Positions 1 through 8,453 of a stretch of 34,173 bases of DNA are shown piece after piece. The stretch lies in the NCBI GenBank assembly GCA_964397015.1, contig CAYNHL010000025.1, forward strand, positions 1 to 34,173, in the 5' to 3' direction. How positions within the stretch are numbered: position 1 is the stretch's first letter; every line of letters begins with the position of its first letter. Below the pieces are notes generated by a model, which was not told where the DNA came from, made no database searches, and worked only from the letters and a program-made list of their open reading frames with translations. Made by a program: the position numbers and the translations under genes. This stretch comes from MADRE2 sp964397015 (lineage in GTDB: Bacteria; Desulfobacterota; Desulfobacteria; Desulfobacterales; Desulfobacteraceae).

Positions 1-107
1 TATACTGCCTGATGAAAGCCCTCTTTGCAGAAATGCGTGAAGGGACGCTGCCTTTGGAGAAGCAGCGGATCAAGGATGCCCTGGCAGAAATTAAGTCTGC
101 CAAATAA
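1..107 (+). CDS. C-terminal fragment of an unknown protein
   Basis: An open frame enters from the left edge (first full codon at position 3) and ends at TAA 105-107. It gives about 34 residues ending in EIKSAK. The fragment is rich in Lys, Glu and Ala and reads as an amphipathic helical tail. It is too short to assign to a family. The window edge cuts the gene, so its start and function cannot be seen. Confidence 0.55.
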   Translation, partial: YCLMKALFAEMREGTLPLEKQRIKDALAEIKSAK

Positions 108-158
108 TACCAGCATGTAAATAAATACAGTGAGTTACCATATTTACAGGAATTGTTA

Positions 159-1043
159 TTGAACCCACAATTGTGCGGCTTTCTGGCCGTTACCGCATCA
201 GCAGCAGCCTGGGGAATGTCGGGAATATTCGTGACCTATATTGTCGACATCTCGGGCTGCTCCTCCGTCGCGCTGGCTTTCTGGCGCGACACGGCCACCG
301 CAGCCGCCCTGCTGACATTTTCGTTATTACGCTCTTGTTTGGGTATTTCCATCCGGCGCAATGACATCCCCTGGTTTGTCGGTATGGGCGGCTGCCTTGG
401 CTTTTTTCACGTATTCTACAACAAGAGTATCCTTTTGAACGGGGCATCTGTGACCACCGTTGAGCAGGCGGCCATGCCGGCCTTTGTTACACTGGCAGCA
501 TGGTACCTGTGGAAAGAACCCATCAACCGGAAAAAACTGGTATCCATGGCAGTTATTTTTCTGGGTACGGTCATGGCTTCCGGAATAGACTTAAGAGATC
601 TGAAATCCCTGAACGTGGCCGGGCTTGCGGTCGGATTGACAGTTCCGGTTTTCTATGCCGGGTGGACCATTGCCGGAAAGCAGGTTGTGGGAAGATATGG
701 AGCTGTGTTCAGCCTGGGGATCGCGTTTGGCATCGCCGCCCTTATCCTGCTTTTTTTCCAGCCGTTTGCCGTGCAGCCATCCGGGCTCGATATCCGTGTT
801 GCCTTTCTTTTTGCGGGCCTTATCGCAGTTTCGACCATAGGCGCCTTTACCCTTTACATGGTCGGGCTGACCTATATCCAGGCCAGTGTAGCCAGCATTG
901 TGGTCATGTCGGAGATTATGTTTGCAGGTATCTATGCCCGGATTTTCCTGGATGAGCGACTGACTCCTGTGCAGATCGCGGGCGCGTTATGTGTCATCTC
1001 GGGAGTGATCTGGCTGTCCAGCCGCCGGAATAATCAGGCCTGA
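159..1043 (+). CDS. EamA/DMT-family permease
   Basis: A protein of about 294 residues made almost entirely of hydrophobic segments, with two halves of roughly five membrane helices each. This is the usual architecture of EamA (drug/metabolite transporter, RhaT-like) exporters. Typical features are the N-terminal AAAWG motif, the WKEP motif near the end of the first half (family WLGE-like), and LDERLTPVQIAGALCVISG in the last repeat. The frame also contains TTG at 153, but the AGGAA at 148-152 abuts that codon. TTG at 159 lies 6 bases downstream of it and is the better start. The substrate cannot be inferred; family members export amino acids, metabolites or drugs across the inner membrane. 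The 3' end overlaps the convergent DHH gene by 10 bases. Confidence 0.88.
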   Translation: MNPQLCGFLAVTASAAAWGMSGIFVTYIVDISGCSSVALAFWRDTATAAALLTFSLLRSCLGISIRRNDIPWFVGMGGCLGFFHVFYNKSILLNGASVTTVEQAAMPAFVTLAAWYLWKEPINRKKLVSMAVIFLGTVMASGIDLRDLKSLNVAGLAVGLTVPVFYAGWTIAGKQVVGRYGAVFSLGIAFGIAALILLFFQPFAVQPSGLDIRVAFLFAGLIAVSTIGAFTLYMVGLTYIQASVASIVVMSEIMFAGIYARIFLDERLTPVQIAGALCVISGVIWLSSRRNNQA

Positions 1044-1942
1044 TTGTTCAGCATGACTTCAAGAATGCGGTCAATGTCTCTTTGCGCGGTTTTGGCATCG
1101 AGGGTGCAGCCGCCTGCCCCGTCATGACCGCCGCCGCCGTATTGCTTGAGCAGGTTGCCGATATTGACGCGGCAGCCCGGGGTAAAAATATTCTTGCCGA
1201 TACTCAAGAGCACATGTGTTTTTTCCTTTTCTTTGTACCTGATCTTGATGCTGGCCGTGATATGCGGAAAAAGTGAATAAATAAGGAAACGGTTGCCTTC
1301 AGGGACCTTTTCTATGGGGCGAAAATCAGTGAGGCTGATGGTGTCGTAAATTTTGGTATACGCCTTGAGGTATTCACCCAGGGACCTGTTTTGTTCTATT
1401 ACCCTGCGGCATTTTTTTTTGACCAGAACGTCGGCCATTATTTCCTGTACCGGTTTTTGCCGGAGCAGTTCTACCAGGTGCTCCCAGTAAGGCGCATCCA
1501 TTCCGTCATTGTTCTGAATGGTCATGGACAGCAATACGTGGGGATAACGTTCAGGATTAAGCACCTGGTCCATTGAAAGTTCGGCGGCATCGATGATATC
1601 GGCATGATGGATCAGTTCATCGAACATAGAAGAGATTGTGTCCTGGTTTTGAAAATAGTGGTACACCACACCGGCTGCCGAAGGGGCGATGCTAAATGCG
1701 CCGGGGACTGGATTCAACGGAGCGTTGGATACATGGTGATCAAACCACATTGAGCAGCGGGCATCATGGGGCAGGTTGGCAATGATATCACCCGGCTGAA
1801 TATCGGCTGCACCGGTCTGCACCTGCCCGGGTTCGACCCACATCACAGGCAGTTTCTCTTTTAAAGCCTCTCTTATAATCACTGCACAGACAATGCCGTC
1901 AAAATCGGGCCGGGTCACAATCCTTTTAAATTGAGGTTCCAT
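1034..1942 (-). CDS. DHH-family phosphoesterase
   Basis: A 302-residue cytoplasmic protein with the DHH superfamily layout. Motif I is RPDFDG (Asp13, Asp15), the signature is FDHH (Asp68-His70), motif III is HHADIIDAAE (about 112-121), and the C-terminal DHHA1 substrate-binding motif is GGGGHDGAGG (about 269-278). DHH enzymes are Mn-dependent phosphoesterases acting on oligonucleotides (NrnA), cyclic dinucleotides, pyrophosphate or polyphosphate. The length and lack of extra domains resemble NrnA-like or exopolyphosphatase-like members. Motif I has Arg-Pro where many NrnA proteins have His-x (TH-x-D-x-D), so the substrate is uncertain. ATG is preceded by AGGA with 8-base spacing. It is convergent with the permease. 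Confidence 0.85.
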   Translation of the reverse strand: MEPQFKRIVTRPDFDGIVCAVIIREALKEKLPVMWVEPGQVQTGAADIQPGDIIANLPHDARCSMWFDHHVSNAPLNPVPGAFSIAPSAAGVVYHYFQNQDTISSMFDELIHHADIIDAAELSMDQVLNPERYPHVLLSMTIQNNDGMDAPYWEHLVELLRQKPVQEIMADVLVKKKCRRVIEQNRSLGEYLKAYTKIYDTISLTDFRPIEKVPEGNRFLIYSLFPHITASIKIRYKEKEKTHVLLSIGKNIFTPGCRVNIGNLLKQYGGGGHDGAGGCTLDAKTAQRDIDRILEVMLNNQA

Positions 1943-2091
1943 ATTTTTTATCCTATCTGTTTTGATTCAAAAGTCAATATAAATCCAAAGGGCACTCTCG
2001 TCCGGGACAGGGATGGCAAAAGCGTTCGCATAACAGGAGATAAGTTTTAAGATAAAATGATGGTTGTGCCCTAATAGAAAAGACTTGTAAT

Positions 2092-4386
2092 TTGCATCAA
2101 GTCCCTTTATTAGTAAAGAAAATGGGACACGCCGATATCGACATCAAGGATCGAAGGACTTTCCCTAGGACAGATCCGCTGAACCATCTGCTTGAGAGTG
2201 TGTTATCTCTTTTCAATTCCAGGCAGGCAATCCTTTTCAGCGGCACTGATTCGACTTATGAACGTTTTTTGCCTTCAGTCGCCTGGGACCGGGCCGTTGT
2301 AGACCGGGTCACCGGCAATGGAAAGCACGGCCGTTTTTCCCGGTGGTTTCGTGCCAGGCTCATGAAGCTCAAAGGGCCTGATCCGGTGTATCATTTATCT
2401 ACTGTATGGTCTGAAAAACCTGAACCTGGCCAGGGAATTATCGGATATATTTTAAGGAATCATGAGGATTATTATGAAAAAGGCTCCAGCGTATTCATAT
2501 GTCCGCATACAGGCAAAAAAGCCTTTGGGCCATTGTTTTTCACTTATGACAAAAGCAGTATCAAGAAGATCTCAGAGCCGGTTCAGCTCGAACGGTCCTT
2601 TATCCGGCAGTTCAGTCCCAAAAATGTGATCTTTATAAGCCTGCCGTCTTATGGGGTCCTGGCGCTCAGCTCATCGGATACATCTCTTATGGAAACGGCG
2701 GGGGACAGATTTGTGCATTCAGGATCGTTGTCCCAGCGGCTGGATAACCTGATCGAGCTTGTTGAAACTGTATCCCTGGCCTGTCTGGGTCAACTCAGGG
2801 GGCGGCAGGGATCCCGGCTGCTGTGGCATAAAGAGCAGAAACTGAGACAATTATCAGGCATGCTGGTTGAAAGCAGGCAGGAATCTTTTGATTTATATGA
2901 ACATGCTCCGGCCGCCTTTTTTTCATTGAACGATGCAGGCGTTATCACCCGCTGCAACCAGCGGGCCGAACAACTGTCCGGGTACGGGCAATCGGAACTC
3001 AAGGGAAAAAGTGTGCTCCATCTTGTGGCTGACAAACTGGAAATGGCGCAGAAGCAGCGGTATATTCTCAACTGCCTTGAAAAAGACATCCCGGTAAGTG
3101 ACATGGAACTTTTGATATGTCGAAAAAACAATGAACATGCCTGGATCCGCCTGACCTTAGATACCGTCAAGGACCGGCATGGAGCGCTTGTGGAACTCAG
3201 GGCGATGGCCCTGGATATTTCCTCCCAGAAAACCCTTGAAAGACAGTTGGTCCAGTCGCAGAAAATGGAGGCCCTCGGGTCCATGTCCCAGGGTATTGCC
3301 CATGATTTCAACAATATCATTTCACCGATTTTCGGGTGTTCGCAGCTGCTTTTGATGGATACGCGTTCAGACAGCCTGGCGAAGAAAAACCTGGAAATTA
3401 TTCACCAGTGTGCAAGACATGCAAAAGATCTTGTCGAGCAGATATTGACATTTGCCGGCCGCAAACAGGATGAATTCACAAGGGTTGAAATCGCCTCACT
3501 GGTCCGCAGGGAACTTGCAATCGCACAATCCTGCAAACCTGTGTCCATAGAAATCCGGGATTTCATCAGTGAGGAATGCGGGGTCATACTTGGCGACCCG
3601 GTCCAGCTCAGGCAGGTGGTCAAGAATCTTTTGACCAACGCGCTTCATGCAATGAAAGAGACTGGAGGGAGTCTCAGTGTCGAGCTCAAGCCGGAGCTAA
3701 TTGATAAAGAGCGGTCCGACAGGGAAAATATAGATGCGGGGCCGTACATCCGCCTGGAGGTAAGTGACACCGGCTGCGGGATGGATGAGTGCCTGGTGGA
3801 AAAAATCTTTGACCCTTACGTGTCCACCAAAACCGGGGAAACAGGGACCGGCATCGGCCTGTCTGTCGTATATGGGATCGTCCAAAGCCATGGCGGACAT
3901 ATCAGGGTCAAAAGCGAAAAAGGCAGGGGCAGCCGGTTTCATGTATATTTTCCAGTATGCACGAAACCGTTGTCAGCTGAAACAAATTTGGATGAAAGCT
4001 TTGAAGGCGGAACGTTCAAGGGAAAAGGCAGGGTGCTGCTGGTTGAAAATGACGAGGCAGTCGCTTTCATGGTCTGCCAGATGCTGGAAAAACTGGGGTG
4101 CAGCGTGGTGTATCACATCGATGCCAATGACGGGTACACTGCCGCTGTGACGAACCCGGGCGGTTTTGATCTGATGGTCACTGATTATGCAATGCCAGGC
4201 ATGACCGGCATAGAGCTGGCAGGTGCGGTCCACGAAAAAAAGCCTGATCTTCCGGTGGTCCTCTTTACCGGGTTGGGAGAACAGCTGGATCCGGATACCG
4301 GAAAAACCGGTATCCGGGCTGTATTGAAAAAACCGGTGTCCATAGAGGATTTTGCCGTTGCCCTTGGAAGAATCCTGAGTGCTTAG
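2092..4386 (+). CDS. PAS-containing hybrid sensor histidine kinase with C-terminal receiver
   Basis: A 764-residue protein from TTG 2092; ATG 2122, preceded by a weak AAAGAA, is an alternative start and neither has a strong ribosome site. Residues 1-250 are an unrecognised N-terminal sensor region. A PAS domain spans about 262-380 (EHAPAAFF, then a PAC-like MALDIS). HisKA includes GIAHDFNN with phospho-acceptor His404, typical of NtrB/HPK4-like kinases. HATPase_c has the N-box NLLTNALHAM, G1 DTGCGMD and G2 GTGIGLSVVYG. The C-terminal receiver has Asp698 in VTDYAMPG and the conserved Lys in LKKPVS. No membrane segments are evident, so it is probably cytosolic. There is no output domain and no adjacent response regulator, so the partner must be encoded elsewhere. 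Confidence 0.92.
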   Translation: MHQVPLLVKKMGHADIDIKDRRTFPRTDPLNHLLESVLSLFNSRQAILFSGTDSTYERFLPSVAWDRAVVDRVTGNGKHGRFSRWFRARLMKLKGPDPVYHLSTVWSEKPEPGQGIIGYILRNHEDYYEKGSSVFICPHTGKKAFGPLFFTYDKSSIKKISEPVQLERSFIRQFSPKNVIFISLPSYGVLALSSSDTSLMETAGDRFVHSGSLSQRLDNLIELVETVSLACLGQLRGRQGSRLLWHKEQKLRQLSGMLVESRQESFDLYEHAPAAFFSLNDAGVITRCNQRAEQLSGYGQSELKGKSVLHLVADKLEMAQKQRYILNCLEKDIPVSDMELLICRKNNEHAWIRLTLDTVKDRHGALVELRAMALDISSQKTLERQLVQSQKMEALGSMSQGIAHDFNNIISPIFGCSQLLLMDTRSDSLAKKNLEIIHQCARHAKDLVEQILTFAGRKQDEFTRVEIASLVRRELAIAQSCKPVSIEIRDFISEECGVILGDPVQLRQVVKNLLTNALHAMKETGGSLSVELKPELIDKERSDRENIDAGPYIRLEVSDTGCGMDECLVEKIFDPYVSTKTGETGTGIGLSVVYGIVQSHGGHIRVKSEKGRGSRFHVYFPVCTKPLSAETNLDESFEGGTFKGKGRVLLVENDEAVAFMVCQMLEKLGCSVVYHIDANDGYTAAVTNPGGFDLMVTDYAMPGMTGIELAGAVHEKKPDLPVVLFTGLGEQLDPDTGKTGIRAVLKKPVSIEDFAVALGRILSA

Positions 4387-4392
4387 CATGCA

Positions 4393-4445
4393 TTGGCTCC
4401 CGGTGGGGCAGACATGTGTTCAGCCGTTGCTCAGCGGGAGCCCAA
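4393..4445. terminator. possible bidirectional hairpin between convergent genes
   Basis: TTGGCTCCCG at 4393-4402 pairs with CGGGAGCCCAA at 4435-4445, giving ten pairs with one bulged C and a loop of about 32 bases. It sits between the kinase stop (4386) and the convergent CsgG-like stop (4461). There is no strong U-run on the plus side, so an intrinsic terminator role is only tentative. Confidence 0.3.
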
Positions 4446-4460
4446 TTTACACCTGAATTT

Positions 4461-5249
4461 CTATTTTTTGCGGTCCAGGTCTGAAACCGCTTTTTGCACC
4501 AGTCTCTGCACCATGCTGTCAAGGGTAATCCCGCCTGCCTGGGACTGGGAAACCCCTAGAATGGATGTGCCTTTTTTGCCCAGTTCCATTTTATCTTCAA
4601 AATAGCCTGTGGTTACCTGCTCGGATGTGGTAGCGTCCAAGACCTTGTAACGGAGGCCCACAATCCAGACTCCGGCAGCTTCCGATGTTTTGACTGATGA
4701 TACGGCAGTATTGCCGACAGCGCCGCCGGTACCCCCGACCAGAGATCCGAATATGCTGCCGATGGCGTTGCCGTCAAACCCCTGTTGTGCTTCAGCCACT
4801 TTTTCAGCCTTGAGGATGTCAAATTTGACAAACCATTTGGTGGTTTTGAATTTTCCTTTTTTGAATCTTGCAAGGGATGCGGCATCCCCCATGTTGGCCG
4901 CCAGGGTTATCTCATCGAGCATGGGACCGAGTTCGGATCTTTCCAGGACCCTGAAATTGGCCTGTCCCAGTTCAAGTTCGCCATAGTCAGCAATGTTGTT
5001 GGATGTGACTTTTTGGGAAAAGTTCGCATTGTTGCTTTTGATGTTGCCGGGCAGCACCACGAGAACCGGGCCCTGAACATGTGAGTTGGCATATTCGATG
5101 GGCTGGTACATCTGCTGGTCAGCGTAGGCATTGGCTTTCCTGGACGATGAGCTGTCGGTAGGTCCTCCGCTGGAAACACATCCGGCCAGGGTGATCAGCC
5201 CAGCCAGTATGAACATGGACACAAGGGCATGAGTTTTAGATTTTTTCAA
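4461..5249 (-). CDS. CsgG-like outer-membrane lipoprotein
   Basis: The start is TTG at 5249, six bases after GGAGG. That gives a 262-residue protein with a lipoprotein signal (MKKSK, hydrophobic core, lipobox LAGC with Cys24). The residue after Cys is Val, not Asp, consistent with outer-membrane sorting. The body resembles CsgG/HfaB/FlgO-type proteins: a strand with VLVVLPGNI, a central NFRVLERSEL segment, a glycine-rich stretch SIFGSLVGGTGGAVG that could form the membrane-inserting part, and a C-terminal helix ending SDLDRKK. CsgG family members form outer-membrane secretion channels, and FlgO is a related flagellar outer-membrane protein. It is the last gene of the six-gene minus-strand operon, 110 bases after its upstream neighbour. 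The longer frame up to 5360 lacks a ribosome site and would bury the signal peptide. Confidence 0.8.
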   Translation of the reverse strand: MKKSKTHALVSMFILAGLITLAGCVSSGGPTDSSSSRKANAYADQQMYQPIEYANSHVQGPVLVVLPGNIKSNNANFSQKVTSNNIADYGELELGQANFRVLERSELGPMLDEITLAANMGDAASLARFKKGKFKTTKWFVKFDILKAEKVAEAQQGFDGNAIGSIFGSLVGGTGGAVGNTAVSSVKTSEAAGVWIVGLRYKVLDATTSEQVTTGYFEDKMELGKKGTSILGVSQSQAGGITLDSMVQRLVQKAVSDLDRKK

Positions 5250-5359
5250 GGGTAACCTCCATGAATGGTTAGGGTTTAAGAAGACCAAAATAGATATAAA
5301 ATATTTATTTTTATATATGAATTCCATGTTTTGTTCAATACTGCGGGTGGAAAAATTCA

Positions 5360-6820
5360 TTAAAAGTCGCTTACAGCCTGCAGGGCATTGGTAGCCAGCA
5401 TATTGCCCTGCTCGGACAGCTGGCGGACCACGTCCGGATTGATCTGGGCCACCTGTGTCATGGTTTCCTCTGTCTGAGCAAGGGCCTCGACCCTGCCCGC
5501 AGATGCTGAGGCCAGGGAAGCGGGCGGTGAAGAATTGAACCTGGCGATCAGGTCATTTATGTTTTGCTCGGTCTGGAAACTGACCTTGACGACATCCCCC
5601 TGGGCCGATACCAGTTTAAAGACATTTTCCCTGAATTTACGGTTCAAGGGATTGATAACAGTGTCATTGACCATGTCGGTGAAATTGCCCCGGTTTCCGG
5701 CAAAATCCACTTCATACAGTGACAGGCCGCTGGCGTCGAAATTCCTGAAATCCACGTTCATGACAGGTCTGAGCCCGATCATCTCTTTTTTGAAAAGGGT
5801 GCCGGTATCATAGTCCGGCAGGCCGAATACCTGCAGTTGAAATATCCGGGAGGTCCGCATCAGGTGGTCTTCGAAAAAATCCTTGGAAAACTGTTCACCG
5901 ATAAGCTTGCCAATGTCGTGCATGGCCGCGTCTTCATCAGACCAGCTTTTGTTTTTGGGTACCTTGTTGTTGAAGTACACCTCTTCGCCGGTATTGTTGT
6001 CAATGCATTTGATCGTCCAGGAGGTCAAGACGTACTTGGTGATTGTCAGGCCGGAAGCCTGGAGCGTGGCGGTCAGTGGTTTGAACTTGACTTCACCCCG
6101 TACGGCAAAATCGGAAGTTTTCAAATGGGACACGGAAAGGGTGGTGTCTGTCTGGTTGGCAAGCATAGCCTTTTCGGCAATTTCAATTTTCAGGCGTTCT
6201 GATTCTTCTTCCGACCAGACCCGGTATCCGAACTGTGAAAATCTTTCTTTGAGCAGGTTTTCCGCAATAGGCGACCGCTCCGGTGTAATGTCCGATCCCC
6301 GCTGGGCGTCTCGGACGGTAATGGCTACAGAAATCCTGGGGTTGCCGTAGTCCTTGATCAGGCTGATACGTTCGACCCTTGACATTTCGCGCAGTGAGTC
6401 CTTGATGGGGGAAAGGTAAACCTCGGCCTGGAGCAGCATGTGCATAAAGCCGTCTTCCCCTTTCCATGGCGGGCTTTCCTTGATGACTCTTTTTATGAGT
6501 CCCTTGGTGCGGGTGAGTACCTTGTCATGGATCAGAGCATAGTTTTCCACCAGTGTCGAACTGTCAACATAGGTGCCGACAGCTTTCTCAATCACCTGGC
6601 GCCTGGCATCCTGCCGCAGGGCGTCTAAAAGCTTGCCCTTGTCACGCTGGTAGGTGTCTGCTTCTGGATCAGCCAGCCCCTCGGCCGATACGATAATGGT
6701 ACGGCCCTGGGCCATGGCGGCAGGGGTGATGAAAAACAGGATAAAAAAAACGGAGGCGCAAAAGAAAAACAGGCCTGCCGGATATAGTCTTTTCAATTGA
6801 CGCTGTGTCTTGATACCCAT
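5360..6820 (-). CDS. secreted FlgT/LPP20-like protein
   Basis: A 486-residue protein with a signal peptide (positive MGIKTQRQLKR, hydrophobic run, AMA cleavage near residue 38). After the signal, residues about 41-150 (IIVSAEGLADPEAD, then DALRQDARRQVIEKAVGTYV and STLVENY) resemble the N-terminal domain of FlgT and the LPP20 fold: a helix with repeated Ala-Arg followed by a glycine turn and VENY. The remainder (about 150-440) is a predicted alpha/beta periplasmic region without a recognised motif. The tail is low-complexity (Ser/Ala) and ends QAVSDF. The ATG is 3 bases after the upstream stop, and its ribosome site AGAGGA lies inside that gene's 3' end, indicating translational coupling. FlgT itself forms the flagellar H-ring; a flagellar role here is inference only. 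Confidence 0.7.
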   Translation of the reverse strand: MGIKTQRQLKRLYPAGLFFFCASVFFILFFITPAAMAQGRTIIVSAEGLADPEADTYQRDKGKLLDALRQDARRQVIEKAVGTYVDSSTLVENYALIHDKVLTRTKGLIKRVIKESPPWKGEDGFMHMLLQAEVYLSPIKDSLREMSRVERISLIKDYGNPRISVAITVRDAQRGSDITPERSPIAENLLKERFSQFGYRVWSEEESERLKIEIAEKAMLANQTDTTLSVSHLKTSDFAVRGEVKFKPLTATLQASGLTITKYVLTSWTIKCIDNNTGEEVYFNNKVPKNKSWSDEDAAMHDIGKLIGEQFSKDFFEDHLMRTSRIFQLQVFGLPDYDTGTLFKKEMIGLRPVMNVDFRNFDASGLSLYEVDFAGNRGNFTDMVNDTVINPLNRKFRENVFKLVSAQGDVVKVSFQTEQNINDLIARFNSSPPASLASASAGRVEALAQTEETMTQVAQINPDVVRQLSEQGNMLATNALQAVSDF

Positions 6821-6823
6821 GAA

Positions 6824-7525
6824 TCAAAAATCCTCTATGCTTTGCACGCTTGGCTGGGTTTCGGCCTGCTGGCCGGAATCGGATGACTCATATGCCTGGC
6901 AGCAGTAATCATGGTAAAGCCGTGCGACCACAGGCTCTGATTTCTCCTTTACCAGGGACAGTGCCGCGGCCAGCGTATCGCGGCCTGAATATGCCTCCCC
7001 GGTTGCCGATACATTGGAGATGATCCGGCCGGATTGGTCGATCAGGGTAAATATTATTGTGATATACACTTCATCCACTCCTATGACCGGATTTACCCTG
7101 GTTCTGGCATTAATCATTCCCCGGAGCATGAAATCCGCTTTCAGACGGCTGGCTGCACTGGCGGCAGCATCCATGTCATTGTTCAAAAAAGCGTCCATTT
7201 CAGCCTGGGCTATCTGGGCGGTGATTTCCTTCTGGGAATAAGTGCGCAATCCCAGGCGCTGCAGTTTGTCGTTGACTTCCATGAACAGAGGGTCAAGGTT
7301 GTCCCGCCGGTTCTCTCCGCCCAGTATTACGGCGATTTTCCTGTTCTTCAGAGCAGCCTTGCAGGGAACGGCCAGCAACCGGTCGACTTCCTGTTTGACC
7401 TTTGCTTTTTGCTCCTGTTCCTGCCTGACGTTTTCCTCTTCATGCTCGCTGAAGGAAAATGCCTGGGCACTGCAGGGCAGGATCAGGAAAACAAGAAAAA
7501 ACCATGCTATTTTAATCATTCTCAT
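6824..7525 (-). CDS. secreted protein of unknown function in the envelope operon
   Basis: A 233-residue protein with a signal peptide (MRMIKIAWFFLVFLILPCSA, cleavage after AQA). A short charged coiled segment (HEEENVRQEQEQKAKVKQEV) follows. A compact alpha/beta domain starts at KIAVILGG (about 63-70) and runs to VARLYHDYCCQAY. The central pattern (GLRTYSQKEI, ADFMLRGMIN, VYITIIFTLID) is that of a CsgG/FlgO-like or TolB-N-like periplasmic domain, which is an inference from strand order only. It ends SIEDF, much like the SDF ending of the next gene. The start is 9 bases after the upstream stop. The second Met (7519) is an alternative start. Confidence 0.6.
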   Translation of the reverse strand: MRMIKIAWFFLVFLILPCSAQAFSFSEHEEENVRQEQEQKAKVKQEVDRLLAVPCKAALKNRKIAVILGGENRRDNLDPLFMEVNDKLQRLGLRTYSQKEITAQIAQAEMDAFLNNDMDAAASAASRLKADFMLRGMINARTRVNPVIGVDEVYITIIFTLIDQSGRIISNVSATGEAYSGRDTLAAALSLVKEKSEPVVARLYHDYCCQAYESSDSGQQAETQPSVQSIEDF

Positions 7526-7534
7526 TTGTACCCG

Positions 7535-8398
7535 CTATTGCAGGGAAGCTCCCCCGCCTGAAGATTCGGGGGATTCCCGGGTGAATTCACCATCCACCGG
7601 AATATCCAGTGAGCCTTCCCTGACGGTAGTAGTGCCCACATTGATAAACTGGCCGGTGTCATCCGTCTGGGCTGTCTGGCTGAAGTCATCCTTCTGTGCG
7701 CCTGTCCCTTCGACTTCCACCACTGCGCCTCCATAGTTGATGCGCTGGCCGAGGATATCCTCGACTTCACCCATCTGCAAAGACAGCTTGACATAAGCAT
7801 CACCGTCTGCATCCCACCGGTATCCAACCAGGCGGGCGCCGTAAATGGCTGCCAGAAGTCTCGTTTTGGCCTCGTCAGATCTCAGTATGTAATTTTCAAC
7901 CGTGGTTTCGCTGTCAATGTTGAAACCGATGACATGTTTGGCCAGCTGGCTGTAAGCATCCAGTTCCGCCGCCCTGAGTGCCTGAAGCGGGCCTGCGTTG
8001 GCCGGGGTTGACGTTGCGAACGCCACCCGTTCAATACTCCGGTTTCCCCAGTTGATCCTTTTTCCCACAATGGTCCTGACGCTTCCCAGGTTGATTCTGG
8101 CCGTTACTTTGGCAATGTCCTTGGCGCTGTCATATACAATATCGGTGTACTCGATGCCCTTGATGTTGGCGGCTGTCTTGGCATCGATCTGTTGATGAAC
8201 GGCCACCATGTCCTGGACCAGTTCAGTGGTTTTGATTTTCAGCCCGATGACACTTTCGACAATTGCCCTTTCCGCCAGAACCTTGGCCGCGTTGATGGTC
8301 ATGAATTTCTTGTTGCCCGCCACGGCCGGTGACAACCCCGCGACCAGGAAACAGATCAATCCCGCAACTGCAATCATCCCCATTCTCTGTTTTTTCAT
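7535..8398 (-). CDS. secreted LPP20-like protein with tandem duplicated domain
   Basis: ATG 8398 is preceded by GGAGG at 10 bases. The 287-residue product has a signal peptide ending AVA near residue 27 and no lipobox. Two homologous units can be aligned by eye. Residues about 36-123 contain AERAIVESVIGLKI and GKRINWGNRSIE. Residues about 142-229 contain DAYSQLAKHVIGFNI, TTVENY and GQRINYGGAVVE. Each looks like an LPP20/FlgP-type unit. The C-terminal 55 residues are acidic, Thr/Ser/Gly-rich and probably unstructured. LPP20 and FlgP proteins are outer-membrane associated; here the lipid anchor is missing, so the protein is probably periplasmic or held by a partner lipoprotein. The longer frame to 8509 lacks a signal peptide at its start. 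Confidence 0.68.
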   Translation of the reverse strand: MKKQRMGMIAVAGLICFLVAGLSPAVAGNKKFMTINAAKVLAERAIVESVIGLKIKTTELVQDMVAVHQQIDAKTAANIKGIEYTDIVYDSAKDIAKVTARINLGSVRTIVGKRINWGNRSIERVAFATSTPANAGPLQALRAAELDAYSQLAKHVIGFNIDSETTVENYILRSDEAKTRLLAAIYGARLVGYRWDADGDAYVKLSLQMGEVEDILGQRINYGGAVVEVEGTGAQKDDFSQTAQTDDTGQFINVGTTTVREGSLDIPVDGEFTRESPESSGGGASLQ

Positions 8399-8453
8399 AG
8401 TTTGCTGTCCTCCATTGTTTTTATTGATAAAGCACCACCGGCAACCGGCAGGT

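Noticed and set aside
2011..2031. Possible sigma-54 site (TGGC ... CGCA) upstream of the first hybrid kinase
   Set aside because: The GG-to-GC spacing is 11 bases and the -12 element is poor.
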